From: Comamonadaceae bacterium
GTDB taxonomy: Bacteria > Pseudomonadota > Gammaproteobacteria > Burkholderiales > Burkholderiaceae_C
Length of the DNA: 52,251 nt
Assembly (NCBI GenBank): GCA_027483665.1
Contig: JAIXUC010000032.1
Location: 1 to 52,251, forward strand
Direction of reading: 5' to 3'
Shown: piece after piece, positions 26,403 to 36,109 of the stretch
Layout: every line of letters begins with the position of its first letter
Position numbering within the stretch: position 1 is the first letter of the stretch
Notes under the pieces: generated by a model
The model's database searches: none
What the model was told of the DNA's origin: nothing
What the model saw: only the letters and a program-made list of their open reading frames with translations
Made by a program: the position numbers and the translations under genes

Positions 26403-27928
26403 ACAGGAGCCTTCAACAATGCCTGTACCTCTTCCATGATTCCAATGATTTGCCGCTCTTTGTCCAGGATGCTGGCAACAAGCAGTTCAGGCGGCAGGTG
26501 CGTGATGTCATCTTTTGCCGTGGGATTCTTGCGGTCAAGGTTGCAACCGTTTGACAGAATATCCTTGGCCGGAATCTTCCATGCCTGAGCATTCACTTCG
26601 CGCTTGTTCCACCATGCCAGCAGCCCGCCAAATTCGTCGTACTGGAGTGGCTGGGTCTTTGTATAGTTCTTGCGGCCTTCGGGCAGTGGCTGCTCGTAAA
26701 ACCAAACATCTTTGGTCGGGCCGCTGCGGTCAAAGAACAGCAGGTTGGCAGGGATGTTGGTGTACGGCGCAAACACCCCATTTGGCAAGCGGACGATGGT
26801 GTGCAGATTGAACTCGGTCAGTAGTTCCTGCTTGATACGGCCACAGATGCCATCGGCAAACAGGGTTCCGTTTGGCACCACAACAGCGGCACGGCCAGCA
26901 GGTTGTCTGCGCAGCTTTCGCATGATGAGTTGCAGGAACAGCAGGGCGGTTTCTGCGGTCTGTTTGTCATCGGGGAAGTTGCCCAAGATGCCACGCTCTT
27001 CTTCGCCACCAAACGGCGGGTTGGACAGAATCACATCCACCCGTTCGCGATCGCCAATTTCTTTGAGTGGAAAGCGGAGTGCGTTGCCGGGGTCGATGTC
27101 GGGGGACTCCAAGCCATGCAGCAGCAGGTTCATGTTCACCAGAAGAAAGGGCAGCGGCTTCGCTTCGCAGCCTTGAATGCTGTTTTGCTGTAGCGGTTTG
27201 CGCTTCTGCACCGTGGTCGCTTGCTTTGCGAGATGGGTGTAGCTTTCCACCAAAAACCCACCGGTACCGCAAGCTGGGTCAAGCACCACTTCACCCAACT
27301 GCGGGTTGACCAGTTCAACCATCAAGCGAACGACGGGGCGCGGGGTGTAGAACTCACCAGCATCCCCAGCCGCATCGCGCATTTCGCGCAGCAGGGTTTC
27401 ATAGGTGCGGCCAAGCACCTCAAGTTCTTCGCTGGCGTTGAAGTGAATGCCGTCCAGTTTGGTCAGCACATCCCGCAGCAGGTAGCCGTTAATCATGCGG
27501 TTGACCATGCCGCGAAACACGGCAGCAATGGTGTCGCGTCGGTCATGTGACTTTGTGCCTTGCAGTTCGCGCAGGTACTTGAACAAGCCGGGGCCGCGTG
27601 TGCCGTCCGGGCGCATGGCTTCATCTTGGTTGATGAAGGCAATAAGCGTGTCACCAGTTAAACCTTCTTTGGTGGCACCCCAGTCGCGCCAGCGGTAGGG
27701 CGCTTCAATGGCAGGTTTGAACTTTTCTCCAGCGAGTTGGCTTTCGGCTTCACGCACTTGCTCATGGTCGTCCAGAAATTTCAGGAACATCATCCACGTG
27801 AGCATGGGCAGGCGGTCGCCATCGCCGTTCAGCCCCTTGTCCTTGCGCATGATGTCGCGTGCGGACTTGATGATGGAGCCGAGTTGCTGGGCTGTGGTTT
27901 GCGGTTGGGTAGTTTTTTTGGTTGCCAT
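26399..27928 (-). CDS. hsdM: Type I restriction-modification DNA methyltransferase subunit
   Basis: 509 residues from ATG 27928 (a TTG one codon earlier is open). The N-terminal helical HsdM_N domain (LGSIIKSARDIMRKDKGL, MLTWMMFLKFLDDHEQ) precedes the N6-adenine methyltransferase domain, with GEFYTPRPVVRLMVEL, the SAM-binding DPACGTGGFLVESY and the catalytic NPPF in ILSNPPFGGEE. It methylates adenine in the site read by HsdS to protect host DNA. It lies 10 bases after the Mrr-type gene and overlaps hsdS. Residues and length are normal, so it should be active. Confidence 0.95.
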   Translation of the reverse strand: MATKKTTQPQTTAQQLGSIIKSARDIMRKDKGLNGDGDRLPMLTWMMFLKFLDDHEQVREAESQLAGEKFKPAIEAPYRWRDWGATKEGLTGDTLIAFINQDEAMRPDGTRGPGLFKYLRELQGTKSHDRRDTIAAVFRGMVNRMINGYLLRDVLTKLDGIHFNASEELEVLGRTYETLLREMRDAAGDAGEFYTPRPVVRLMVELVNPQLGEVVLDPACGTGGFLVESYTHLAKQATTVQKRKPLQQNSIQGCEAKPLPFLLVNMNLLLHGLESPDIDPGNALRFPLKEIGDRERVDVILSNPPFGGEEERGILGNFPDDKQTAETALLFLQLIMRKLRRQPAGRAAVVVPNGTLFADGICGRIKQELLTEFNLHTIVRLPNGVFAPYTNIPANLLFFDRSGPTKDVWFYEQPLPEGRKNYTKTQPLQYDEFGGLLAWWNKREVNAQAWKIPAKDILSNGCNLDRKNPTAKDDITHLPPELLVASILDKERQIIGIMEEVQALLKAPV

Positions 27929-27938
27929 CAATTTGCAC

Positions 27939-28958
27939 TTATTCTTGGTCAGAGCCTGCTGTTTCAGGAATGTACATACGGCGTAACGGAATCAACCCCT
28001 TGTACTTTGAATCGAGTTGTTCATAGTGTTCGAGTATCAATTGCACCAGTGCATCACCATCAATCAGCCGCAGGTTGTGCTTGGCGCGAGCAAATTGGAC
28101 TGCCTGGCTGGTAAAAGTGCCCAAAGTGACAAATAAACCGAACTCAGATTGAGCGACTTTTCCATAAAGTTGAGAAATAACTGGATCGCCGATAGCCCCT
28201 ACTGAACTTTTCACCTGAACTTTTATGATGGGGGGCTCAAAGCCAAGTTCATCCTTGTGTGCCACTATGTCAATGCCACCGTCCACGCCAGGAGGTGAAA
28301 CGCGGGTTCTGTACCCCATGGTTTGCAATAGGTTGCCAACAAAGTCGGCGAATGGATGTCCCTTTGTTTCCTGCGCCAGAATCTTGAGAATGAAGTCGCT
28401 CGTAGACTCCTCAACATCGTGTTTAACATCTGCAACCGTCTTGTCTTCAGATGCAGGAATGGGGGTCGGAGCGCTCTTAGACTCGATCGCAGCGAAAAAC
28501 TCTTCTGAGTAGGTTTTAACGGTAAACAGCGACAACGCAGAGCCAATTTCGTAAAGTGCGCCTTGTGAAAAATGCGTACGAGGCAATTCTTTGAGCCATT
28601 TGACAGCACGTTGGTTGGGGTATACCTTCGATTTTCCTGGGTTGTACTGATAGTTTCCAATGATTTCCCCCAAATGAATGGTTTTCGTGTGCTTGGCTGG
28701 GAACGCCACGAAATCACCGACTTTCATTTCATTCACAAATCTGAATAGCTGACCTGCCGAGCCAGGTAGCGCAGCGGGTTTCGTAAGAGGGAGTTTCGAC
28801 AAGTAGTGTGATTTGAATGATTCCCGTGTCTTGGGAATACAATTTAAATCACCAACCTCAGCCCAACCGAGCGCAATTATTTTGCTTTCAATAAAAAGCG
28901 ATTCAGCATCGCCTGTCTTGCCAGCATGAATGCCCCAGAGAGTCGTATCTTGTTCCAT
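27939..28958 (-). CDS. Mrr-type restriction endonuclease family protein
   Basis: 339 residues. The C-terminal half is an Mrr-cat nuclease domain: GVDGGIDIVAHKD supplies the acidic residue and IKVQVKSS the Q-x-K variant of the PD-(D/E)xK active site, common in Mrr proteins. The N-terminal half (LWGIHAGKTGDAES, MKVGDFVAFPAKHTKTIHLGEI) resembles the modification-sensing part found in restriction system proteins. Mrr nucleases cut modified DNA. The gene is placed between hsdR and hsdM, 7 bases after the hsdR stop, so it is co-expressed with the type I system. Its presence inside the operon suggests cooperation against phages that modify their DNA, which is an inference. Confidence 0.85.
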   Translation of the reverse strand: MEQDTTLWGIHAGKTGDAESLFIESKIIALGWAEVGDLNCIPKTRESFKSHYLSKLPLTKPAALPGSAGQLFRFVNEMKVGDFVAFPAKHTKTIHLGEIIGNYQYNPGKSKVYPNQRAVKWLKELPRTHFSQGALYEIGSALSLFTVKTYSEEFFAAIESKSAPTPIPASEDKTVADVKHDVEESTSDFILKILAQETKGHPFADFVGNLLQTMGYRTRVSPPGVDGGIDIVAHKDELGFEPPIIKVQVKSSVGAIGDPVISQLYGKVAQSEFGLFVTLGTFTSQAVQFARAKHNLRLIDGDALVQLILEHYEQLDSKYKGLIPLRRMYIPETAGSDQE

Positions 28959-28965
28959 CGTTTGC

Positions 28966-31380
28966 CTATGCGTAAAGGGAAGCTTGCATCTGTGTTACGG
29001 CCACGCGCAGTTGTTCAGGACCGCCAAACATCGCCGCAATTTCCATCGCGTTGCCGTGGTTAGAGATCGGAGCAATGCGTAGTGCGTCGGGCAGGCGAAG
29101 TTGGTCGGTCCCATTTTCGGCATACCTGTCCAGTAACTCGTTCAGAATCTGCCGTGCTTCTTCGCCGTACTGGTCAAAGAAGTCTGGTTTGTCGCGGCGC
29201 AGCTTTTCAGCACGCTGGCGGCGCGTCAGCAGCGGGGCATTGAAAGCCACATGGCAGAGCAAGTCCAGCAGATCGGCGTCAGGCTGGCTGGTTTGCTCGA
29301 CCAGTTGGGCAAGGTCAATGCCACGGTCTGCCAGCTGCGCGATCAGGGCTTCGCGTGTGGCAGGGTCTTTCCAGTGGCTTGCCAAATCTTCGGGTGAGCG
29401 GTACAGCACGCGCACTTTTTCAGCGGTGTAGTCCGAGAACTGCACCATGCGGAGGTTGTTGCCATCGGCATCCAATTCGTACACAAGGTGGGCGGCAATC
29501 TCAACACGGCCACCGTCCACGTAGAACTTGCGCCGTCCCTCCAGCGCTAGGTCGTTCACTCCTTGCGGCTGACCGGGTTCGATGGGCGGGTACTCTTCGT
29601 TTTGCTGTTGGTCAAACTCAACCACATGCTCAGGTTCCACCACTTGCCCCGCGTCGTTGGCGGCTTCTTCCATAACTTGGGCGGCATGACCGTCAAAGTC
29701 AGGATCGGCAAACATTCTGGTGGCTGATCCGGTGTAGTCGAGGATGTCGAAGAACAACTTGTTGTAGTCCTCACGCACCCTTGTACCGCGCCCGATGATC
29801 TGCTTGAACTCGCTCATGGAGCCGATGACACGCACCAGCACCACATTCCTGACCGTAGGTGCATCCACACCAGTGGTCAGCATTTGTGATGAGGTCAATA
29901 TCGTTGGCGTGGACTGGTTCGTTTCCAAGTCCTGAAACCGTGACAGGTGGCCACGGCCAATATCGCCCTCAGCAGCTGTCACGCGGCACACGTAGTTTGG
30001 GTTCTGCGCCACCAAGTCAGCATTCAAGTTGGACAGGGCACGGCGCATTTCATCGGCGTGTTCCTGGTCGACGCAAAACACAATGGTCTTTGCAAAGCGG
30101 TCGGTGCGCTTGAGGTAATCCGTCAAGTGCCGCGCCACGGCTTCAGTTCGTGCCTTCAGGCTGACCAGCCGCTCAAAGTCTTTGGTGTGATATTCCTCGT
30201 CTGGTATCTCGTTGCCGTAGCGGTCTAGCTCACCGCGTGTGGGTCGCCAGCCCGCCGCATCAAAAGTGGTGATGACGCGATGCACCCGGTACGGAGCCAA
30301 GAATCCGTCTTCAATGCCTTGCTTGAGCGAGTATTCGTACAGGGGCTGGCCGAAGTAGGCATAGGTGTCCCTCGACTCTTCACGCAAGGGGGTAGCGGTC
30401 AATCCAAGCTGAAAGGCCGGCTCAAACCACTCCAGAATTTCGCGCCAGCTTGAATCAGCACGGCTGGAACCACGGTGGCACTCGTCGATGATGATGAGGT
30501 CGAAGTAATCAGGTGAATACTCTTTGTACAGGCCGGGACGGCGTTCATCTTCGGCAATGGCCTGATAGGTCGAGAAGTAAATCTCCCGGCCCTTGACGGC
30601 ATCGCCGTTTTCAATCTTCCAGCGGGCATCGCCAAAGACGGCAAAGGTCTTGTCTTTCGGGTCGTCCACCAAGATGTTGCGGTCTGCCAAGAACAGCACT
30701 CGCGTCTTGCGCGTGGGGTCGGCATCCTTGTTCCAGCCCGAAGTCCAGAGCTTCCAGACGATGTGAAAGGCAGTGGGCGTTTTGCCTGTGCCAGTCGCCA
30801 TCGTCAGCAAGATGCGCTTCTTCCCAGAAAGGATTGCGCTGACCGTCCGGTTGATGGCAATTTCTTGGTAGTACCGTGGTGGCTTGCCCGTGCTGTGATT
30901 CAGCGACTGGAGCATGGTCTTGGCGGCAACTGCGCTGTTCAGTGGCGTGCCTATCGTTTGGCGGTGCCACAGTTCATCCGGCGTGGGATAGCGGTCTATC
31001 TTTTGCTCGATGCCTGTCAAGAAGTCGAATTCGATGATCTCGCGACCATTGGTGGCGTAGGCAAACTTGATCCCAAGAATTTCGGCATAGTCCTTGGCTT
31101 GCTGCAAACCGTCGCCTGCTGGCGTTTTGTACGGTTTGGCTTCTACGACTGCCAATGTGATGTCACGGCGGTAGCGGAGCAGGTAATCGGCGCGTTTGCC
31201 TTCGCGGCGTTTGGCGGTGCGGCCAGTGAGCACGATGCGACCGTCGGTAAAGCTGCGTTGTTCGGCAATCTCAAATGGGGAGTCACCCCAGCCGGCCTGT
31301 TGAATGGCCGGTGTCACGTACTCACGGCAGGTATCGGCTTCGCTGAATTCAAATGGGTTCGGTTGACTGCTTTGGCTCAT
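28966..31380 (-). CDS. hsdR: Type I restriction enzyme motor/nuclease subunit (EcoEI-like)
   Basis: 804 residues from ATG 31380 (MSQSSQPNPFEF), with GGAG about 6 bases upstream; the frame extends 19 codons further but without support. The N-terminal HsdR nuclease shows KRADYLLRYRRDITLAVVEAK (D and E-x-K residues). The helicase motor has MATGTGKTPTAF, DLIIIDECHRGS, GLTATPL, KTIVFCVDQEHAD and IIGRGTRVREDYN. An EcoEI-type C-terminal domain follows. It translocates DNA and cuts at a distance when the HsdS site is unmethylated. It is the first gene of the second defence island, 118 bases downstream of trmB, and the operon promoter should lie in that gap, though I could not identify it. Confidence 0.95.
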   Translation of the reverse strand: MSQSSQPNPFEFSEADTCREYVTPAIQQAGWGDSPFEIAEQRSFTDGRIVLTGRTAKRREGKRADYLLRYRRDITLAVVEAKPYKTPAGDGLQQAKDYAEILGIKFAYATNGREIIEFDFLTGIEQKIDRYPTPDELWHRQTIGTPLNSAVAAKTMLQSLNHSTGKPPRYYQEIAINRTVSAILSGKKRILLTMATGTGKTPTAFHIVWKLWTSGWNKDADPTRKTRVLFLADRNILVDDPKDKTFAVFGDARWKIENGDAVKGREIYFSTYQAIAEDERRPGLYKEYSPDYFDLIIIDECHRGSSRADSSWREILEWFEPAFQLGLTATPLREESRDTYAYFGQPLYEYSLKQGIEDGFLAPYRVHRVITTFDAAGWRPTRGELDRYGNEIPDEEYHTKDFERLVSLKARTEAVARHLTDYLKRTDRFAKTIVFCVDQEHADEMRRALSNLNADLVAQNPNYVCRVTAAEGDIGRGHLSRFQDLETNQSTPTILTSSQMLTTGVDAPTVRNVVLVRVIGSMSEFKQIIGRGTRVREDYNKLFFDILDYTGSATRMFADPDFDGHAAQVMEEAANDAGQVVEPEHVVEFDQQQNEEYPPIEPGQPQGVNDLALEGRRKFYVDGGRVEIAAHLVYELDADGNNLRMVQFSDYTAEKVRVLYRSPEDLASHWKDPATREALIAQLADRGIDLAQLVEQTSQPDADLLDLLCHVAFNAPLLTRRQRAEKLRRDKPDFFDQYGEEARQILNELLDRYAENGTDQLRLPDALRIAPISNHGNAMEIAAMFGGPEQLRVAVTQMQASLYA

Positions 31381-31498
31381 GCACGCTCCACGGGCTATCG
31401 ACGTCGGCTTTGTCCGGGCCGCCTGAGCATCACTCAAGCCGCACTCAATTCACTACCGCGAAATTCCCCAATCTTCGCCGCTTGCGGGTCGTATCAAC

Positions 31499-32254
31499 TC
31501 ACCCCACCCGCTCAAACACCAAATCCCAAACCCCATGCCCCAGCTTCAGGCCACGGCGTTCGAACTTCGTCTCTGGCCGGTAATCCGGCTTGGGCGCGTA
31601 GCCGCCCAGCTCGGGCGTGCCCAGGTTGCGCAGGCGCGGCTCGGCTGAGAAGACTTCCAGCATTTGCTGCGCGTAGGGCTCCCAGTCGGTGGCGCAGTGG
31701 ATGGTGCCGCCCAGGGCCAGTCGGGCCAGCAGGCGCGGCAGCACGGCGGGTTGCACCAGGCGGCGTTTGTTGTGGCGCAGCTTGTGCCACGGGTCGGGAA
31801 AAAAAATGTGGATGCCGGCCAATGAATCGGGGGGCAGCATGTGGTCCAGCACCTCCAAGGCGTCGTGCGCCACGATGCGGATGTTGCCGATGCCGCGCTC
31901 GCCGATGTGCTTGAGCAGCGCGCCCACGCCTGGCTGGTGCACCTCGCAACACAAAAAGTCGCGCTCGGGCTGCGCCTGGGCGATGTGCGCCGTGGCGTCG
32001 CCCATGCCAAAGCCAATTTCCAGCACGCAGGGTGCGCGTCGGCCAAACACCGCGTCCAAGTCGAGTGGCTGCGCTTGGTAGGGCAGCACAAACTGCGGCC
32101 CCCAGGTGGAAATGGCTTTGGCTTGGCCGGTGGTGGTGCGGCCCGCGCGGCGCACAAAGCTGCGGATGAGTTTGGGGTGCGCCACACCTGCGGGCACGTG
32201 GTGCTGGGTGCTTGACGTGGCGTCTGGCGCTGTGGGGTTTTCTGGGGTGCTCAT
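31499..32254 (-). CDS. trmB: tRNA (guanine-N7)-methyltransferase
   Basis: 251 residues. It methylates G46 of many tRNAs. [19 protein letters not shown] is the SAM-binding motif, [19 protein letters not shown] is the family signature, and [12 protein letters not shown] and [18 protein letters not shown] mark the C-terminus. The N-terminal 40 residues ([11 protein letters not shown]) are variable. It is a core gene that flanks the second defence island on its right side. The neighbouring gene gluQ also acts on tRNA, so the two form a small tRNA-modification group. Confidence 0.96.
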   Translation of the reverse strand: MSTPENPTAPDATSSTQHHVPAGVAHPKLIRSFVRRAGRTTTGQAKAISTWGPQFVLPYQAQPLDLDAVFGRRAPCVLEIGFGMGDATAHIAQAQPERDFLCCEVHQPGVGALLKHIGERGIGNIRIVAHDALEVLDHMLPPDSLAGIHIFFPDPWHKLRHNKRRLVQPAVLPRLLARLALGGTIHCATDWEPYAQQMLEVFSAEPRLRNLGTPELGGYAPKPDYRPETKFERRGLKLGHGVWDLVFERVG

Positions 32255-32297
32255 GAGGGTCTGTCAGGAGCCGCGCAGTCTACGGGTGGCGGGCTTC

Positions 32298-33179
32298 TTA
32301 ACTCTTTTGCCATCGCGCGGCCCAGATGGTGACCCATAGCGCCAAAGCCTCTGCCGCCGGGTGGCTGCTGGGCACGGGCGGCAAGCCCAGCACCGCCGCT
32401 GCTTCGTGCAGGGCATCGGTCATTCGCTCCACCGGCAGAGCTGGTGCACCGCTTTGCTTAGACAGTTTCTGGCCGCTGGAGTCGCGCACCAGTGGCGTGT
32501 GCAAGTAACGCGGCCTTGGCTGCCCGAGCGCTTGTTGCAGCAGGATTTGCCGGGGCGTCTGGTCGGCCAGGTCTTCGCCGCGCACCACGTCGCTCACGCC
32601 TTGTGCTGCGTCGTCCACCACCACAGCGAGTTGGTAGGCCCACAGGCCATCGGCGCGTTTGAGCACCATGTCGCCCACGGCCTGCGCCACGTCTTGTTGT
32701 TGCTGGCCCAGCCAGCGGTCAACCCAGTCAACCGTGCCTTGCACGCGCAGGCGGGTTGCTCTGCCGACGCGCCCTTGCAAACCGGCCCTGCATGTGCCGG
32801 GGTAAACGGTATCGGTGCCCGGCGTGTGTGGTGTGCCAGCGGCCAAGAGTGCGCGCTCGATGTCGCTGCGCGAGCAGGCGCAGGGGTAGGCCAAGCCGGC
32901 GTTTGTTAATTGCTGCAGCGCTTGCGCATAGGCCGCGTTTCGGCTGGACTGCCACCACACCGGCGCGTCGGGCACCAAGCCCGCAGCGGCCAGCTGCGCC
33001 AAGATGTGCTCGCCCGCGCCAGGCACGCAGCGCGGGGTGTCGGTGTCTTCCATGCGCACCAGCCAGGTGCCGCCGTGCGCCCGTGCGTCGAGCCAGCTGG
33101 CCAGGGCCGCCACCAGAGAACCGGCGTGCAAAGGGCCGGTGGGCGAGGGCGCGAAGCGCCCGACGTAGGCCTGCCTCAA
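32298..33179 (-). CDS. gluQ: Glutamyl-Q tRNA(Asp) synthetase
   Basis: 293 residues if started at TTG 33179, which overlaps the preceding stop as TTGA. The mature N-terminus [18 protein letters not shown] is only 4 residues in, so upstream starts in the open frame to 33326 are unlikely. The class I HIGH-type box is PLHAGS and the KMSKS-type box is [17 protein letters not shown] and YPGTCR carry the zinc-binding cysteines. It attaches glutamate to queuosine in tRNA-Asp and lacks the anticodon-binding domain of GluRS, as expected from length. The TTG start and coupling to an FAD oxidoreductase gene are the notable points. Confidence 0.92.
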   Translation of the reverse strand: MRQAYVGRFAPSPTGPLHAGSLVAALASWLDARAHGGTWLVRMEDTDTPRCVPGAGEHILAQLAAAGLVPDAPVWWQSSRNAAYAQALQQLTNAGLAYPCACSRSDIERALLAAGTPHTPGTDTVYPGTCRAGLQGRVGRATRLRVQGTVDWVDRWLGQQQQDVAQAVGDMVLKRADGLWAYQLAVVVDDAAQGVSDVVRGEDLADQTPRQILLQQALGQPRPRYLHTPLVRDSSGQKLSKQSGAPALPVERMTDALHEAAAVLGLPPVPSSHPAAEALALWVTIWAARWQKS

Positions 33180-34276
33180 GCCACGGCCAGGGCCAGCGAC
33201 AGGCCCGAGACAAAGGCGTCCTCCACGCGGTGGCCTAGGCACCAATCGCCGCACAGCCCCAAGCGCGCTTGAGCGTCCCACAGGTGGCTTTGGCCCAGGG
33301 CTTGGCGGGTGCGGGCAAAGCGCCAACGGTGCACGCTGGCCAGCGCCGGTTCTGCACGTATGCCCGTCACTTCAGAAAACGCGCGCATCAGCTTGGCTTG
33401 CACGCGCTCCGGCGTGTCTTCCAAGTGCTCTTGCGACCAAGCGGCGCTGGCCTGCACGGTCCAACGCTCCACGCTGCTGCGCCCGGGCTTGGAAGACTCG
33501 CGCGCCAGCCAGGCGATGCGGTGGTGGTTGCTGCGCGCTGCGTTCCACTGCGGCCCCAGCGTGGTGAGGCCGGGTTGGCTGGCTTGCGGGAAAGCCAGCA
33601 TGAGCGTCCAGCAGGGCTCCATGTCGGCGCCCAGCAGCGCGTTCCACCAGGGTTGCCCTAAGTTGCTGGAGCGCAGCAAAGCCAAGGCTTGCGGGCTGGG
33701 CACGGCCAGCAGCACCGCATCGAACCCGCCATGCACCTGGGCTTCGCCTTCTTGGCCTTCTTGGCCTTCGGTGCGCAATTGCCAGCGCGTGGGCTGCAGA
33801 GCGTCGGGCTCCACGCGCGCCACCAGCAGGTTGACCAGCAGCTGCCCGCCCTGCACCAGAGGCGCTGCCCAGCGCTGGGGCAGGCTGTTCATACCGGGTG
33901 TGGCCACCCAGTGCGGCTCGGCGGGCGGCAGCGACAGGGCCACCAGGCCGCCGTGGTCGTCAATCACGCGGATGGTGTTGGCGCTCCAGGGGCGGCACAG
34001 GCCGGGCACGGTTTGCAGCGCGCGGTCGAAGCGTTCGTCGCGCACGGTGAAGTACTGCGCGCCGTGGTCAAAGCTGCCGAATGCGGAGTCGCGTGTGGAC
34101 ATGCGCCCGCCTGCGCGGCGGCTTTTTTCGAACACCGTCACCTGGTGGCCTGCTTGCACCAGCGTGCGCGCGCAAGCCACACCGGCCAGGCCGGCACCGA
34201 CGATGGCCACTTGCAGTCGGCCCGACTCGGGCATGCCAGGCTGGGCGGGCTGAACGGAAGTGGTGCGGGCAGTCAT
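33176..34276 (-). CDS. FAD-dependent oxidoreductase (renalase-like)
   Basis: 366 residues from ATG 34276. The N-terminal Rossmann motif is [17 protein letters not shown], followed by [15 protein letters not shown], typical of FAD-binding amine-oxidase or renalase-like proteins. The C-terminal [21 protein letters not shown] is the second flavin contact. Such proteins are widespread next to core genes in betaproteobacteria but their substrates are not known. An EGQEGQEGE stretch encoded by a 9-bp tandem repeat lies in the middle. The gene is coupled to gluQ by a 4-base overlap, though a shared pathway is not evident. Family is confident, substrate is not. Confidence 0.85.
   Translation of the reverse strand: MTARTTSVQPAQPGMPESGRLQVAIVGAGLAGVACARTLVQAGHQVTVFEKSRRAGGRMSTRDSAFGSFDHGAQYFTVRDERFDRALQTVPGLCRPWSANTIRVIDDHGGLVALSLPPAEPHWVATPGMNSLPQRWAAPLVQGGQLLVNLLVARVEPDALQPTRWQLRTEGQEGQEGEAQVHGGFDAVLLAVPSPQALALLRSSNLGQPWWNALLGADMEPCWTLMLAFPQASQPGLTTLGPQWNAARSNHHRIAWLARESSKPGRSSVERWTVQASAAWSQEHLEDTPERVQAKLMRAFSEVTGIRAEPALASVHRWRFARTRQALGQSHLWDAQARLGLCGDWCLGHRVEDAFVSGLSLALAVA
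33746..33772. repeat. 9-bp in-frame tandem repeat in the FAD oxidoreductase gene
   Basis: GCCTTCTTG occurs twice, then GCCTTCGGT, encoding an EGQ-EGQ-EG type stretch on the minus strand. The frame is kept. Confidence 0.8.
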
Positions 34277-34323
34277 GGTGGTGGGCTCCGGGTTGGGCAC
34301 GGGCGTCTGAGGCTCGGGCCACT

Positions 34324-35274
34324 TTACACGCCGTGCCCCGGGCGCAAGCCCAGCAGCGCAGCGCGCGTGGTGGTGCTGTCCAGCCGGGCCAACCACCATT
34401 GCAGCGCCCGTCCCATGGGGCCGCGCGCGGGCTCGCGCCAGGCGTAGCGCACCGGGGCTTGGCGGTCGGGGCGTTGCACGCGCCGGGCCACCAAGCGGCC
34501 GCTGTCCACATAAGGCTGGGCCAGCGGCTGCGGCAAAAAGCCGCAACCCAGGCCGCGCACTTGGGCGTCGAGCTTGGTCAGCATGTCGGGCACGGTGAGC
34601 ACGTCTTGCCCGCCCAGCAGGCCGACCGTGATGCCTTGGCCGCGCTGCACCGAGTCGGCCACGGCCACGGCGCGGTGTTGGCGCAGCAGTTCGTCGCTGA
34701 TGGGCTCGTCAGCTTGGGCCAGCGGGTGGTGCGGGGCCACGGCAAACACAAAACCCACCGTGCCCAGCGGCTTGCTGTGCACGCCGCTTCGCGTGTGCGG
34801 GTCCACCGTGCCGCCCAGGGCCAGGTCGGCGTGGCCATGAAACAGCGCGTCCATGGTGCCCGAGAGGGTTTCTGCCCGCAGGCGAATGCGCGTGGGCGGC
34901 TGCTGCGCCAAAAAGGCCTCGCACAGCTCCATGACGGTGGCCATGTCGACGATGCTGTCCACGGCCACGGTGAACTGCGGCTCCCAGCCGGTGGCCACGC
35001 GCTTCACGCGGTTGGCCACGGCGTCAATCTCGCCCAGCAGCCGCGTGCCTTCGCGCAGCAATTCGGTCCCAGCTTCGGTCAGGCGCACCTGGCGCGCACT
35101 GCGGTCGAACAGCAGCACGTCCAGCGCGTCTTCAATCTGGCGCACCCGGTAGCTGAGCGCACTGGGCACCATGCCCAAAGACCGCGCCGCGGCTGCCAAG
35201 CTGCCCGCCTCGGCCACGGTCTCGAGCATGGCAAAGGCGTCGGGGGTGAGCACGTCGCGGGGGCTGCTGGGCAT
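34324..35274 (-). CDS. LysR-family transcriptional regulator
   Basis: 316 residues from ATG 35274; a TTG four codons upstream is open. The N-terminal helix-turn-helix is clear (AMLETVAEAGSLAAAARSLG, SALSYRVRQIEDAL, VLLFDRSARQVRLTEAG), followed by the effector domain. It is transcribed away from the pirin gene, with 96 bases between the starts, the usual layout for a LysR protein that activates its neighbour. A TTTGA-N9-TCAAA palindrome lies in that gap. The similarity is to the LysR proteins found beside pirin/YhaK genes in Burkholderiales. The inducer is unknown; oxidative or electrophile stress is a guess from the target genes. Confidence 0.92.
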   Translation of the reverse strand: MPSSPRDVLTPDAFAMLETVAEAGSLAAAARSLGMVPSALSYRVRQIEDALDVLLFDRSARQVRLTEAGTELLREGTRLLGEIDAVANRVKRVATGWEPQFTVAVDSIVDMATVMELCEAFLAQQPPTRIRLRAETLSGTMDALFHGHADLALGGTVDPHTRSGVHSKPLGTVGFVFAVAPHHPLAQADEPISDELLRQHRAVAVADSVQRGQGITVGLLGGQDVLTVPDMLTKLDAQVRGLGCGFLPQPLAQPYVDSGRLVARRVQRPDRQAPVRYAWREPARGPMGRALQWWLARLDSTTTRAALLGLRPGHGV

Positions 35275-35290
35275 GGCAATCGTCAAAATG

Positions 35291-35309
35291 TTTGAATCAT
35301 GCTATCAAA
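35291..35309. promoter_or_regulatory. Candidate LysR operator in the divergent promoter region
   Basis: TTTGA and TCAAA form a perfect inverted repeat with a 9-base spacer, centred between the LysR start and the pirin start. LysR proteins bind dyads of about this size (T-N11-A type). A promoter such as TTGACC at 35325 is possible, but no convincing -10 was found at the right distance. Confidence 0.45.
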
Positions 35310-35370
35310 AAGAATCACTTGGATTGACCTTGCCGGGGCCTAAAGTTCAGCCCATCACAGGAGGACGACC

Positions 35371-36072
35371 ATGCTGACCTTGAGAAAATCCCAAGACCGC
35401 GGTTATGCCGACCACGGCTGGCTGAAAAGCCACCACTCCTTTTCTTTCGCGGGCTACTTCGACCCGCAGCACATGGGCTGGGGCAACCTGCGGGTGATCA
35501 ACGAAGACCGCATCACGCCCGGCAGCGGCTTTGGCACGCACGGCCACCGCGACATGGAAATCATCAGCTACGTGCTGTCGGGCGAGTTGGCGCACAAAGA
35601 CAACATGGGCAACGGCCGCAGCATTCCGCCGGGCGACGTGCAGCGCATGAGCGCCGGGCGTGGTGTCATGCACAGCGAGTACAACCACGCGGCCAACGAC
35701 AGCACGCATTTCCTTCAAATCTGGATCGAGCCCAACGCCAAAGGCATTGCCCCGAGCTATGAGCAAAAGACGTTTGCCGCAGAAGACAAGCTTGGCCGCT
35801 TGCGGCTGGTGGCCTCGCCCGATGGCGCAGAAGGCTCGGTGACGGTGCACGCCGACGCTCGCCTGTACGCGGGTCTGTTCGACGGCGAGCAAGCCGCCGA
35901 GCTGCCGCTGGACCCAGCCCGCAAAGCCTATGTGCACTTGGTGCGTGGCGCGCTGCGCGTCAACGGCCAGCCTTTGGCCGCTGGCGACGCCGCTTTGCTG
36001 TCAGGCGAAAGCCGCATCACCGTGGACCAAGGCGAGCAGGCCGAGGTGCTGGTGTTCGACCTCGCCGACTGA
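35371..36072 (+). CDS. Pirin-family protein (YhaK-like)
   Basis: 233 residues with a strong AGGAGG ribosome site. Two cupin barrels: the first carries the metal-binding set GFGTHGHRDMEIISYVLSGEL and MSAGRGVMHSEYN, the second is degenerate (VHLVRGALRVNGQPLAAGD). YhaK/pirin proteins can show quercetin dioxygenase activity and respond to redox stress in the cytoplasm. It is the first gene of a run with a DoxX membrane protein, a flavodoxin-like reductase and a second pirin, likely under the divergent LysR regulator. Confidence 0.92.
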   Translation: MLTLRKSQDRGYADHGWLKSHHSFSFAGYFDPQHMGWGNLRVINEDRITPGSGFGTHGHRDMEIISYVLSGELAHKDNMGNGRSIPPGDVQRMSAGRGVMHSEYNHAANDSTHFLQIWIEPNAKGIAPSYEQKTFAAEDKLGRLRLVASPDGAEGSVTVHADARLYAGLFDGEQAAELPLDPARKAYVHLVRGALRVNGQPLAAGDAALLSGESRITVDQGEQAEVLVFDLAD

Positions 36073-36109
36073 TTCGTCACTTTTTCCCTTCAAACTCTCG
36101 GAGAACTTC

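Noticed and set aside
31381-31498. Promoter for the type I restriction operon
   Set aside because: The operon promoter should be here, but no -35/-10 pair with proper spacing could be chosen with confidence.
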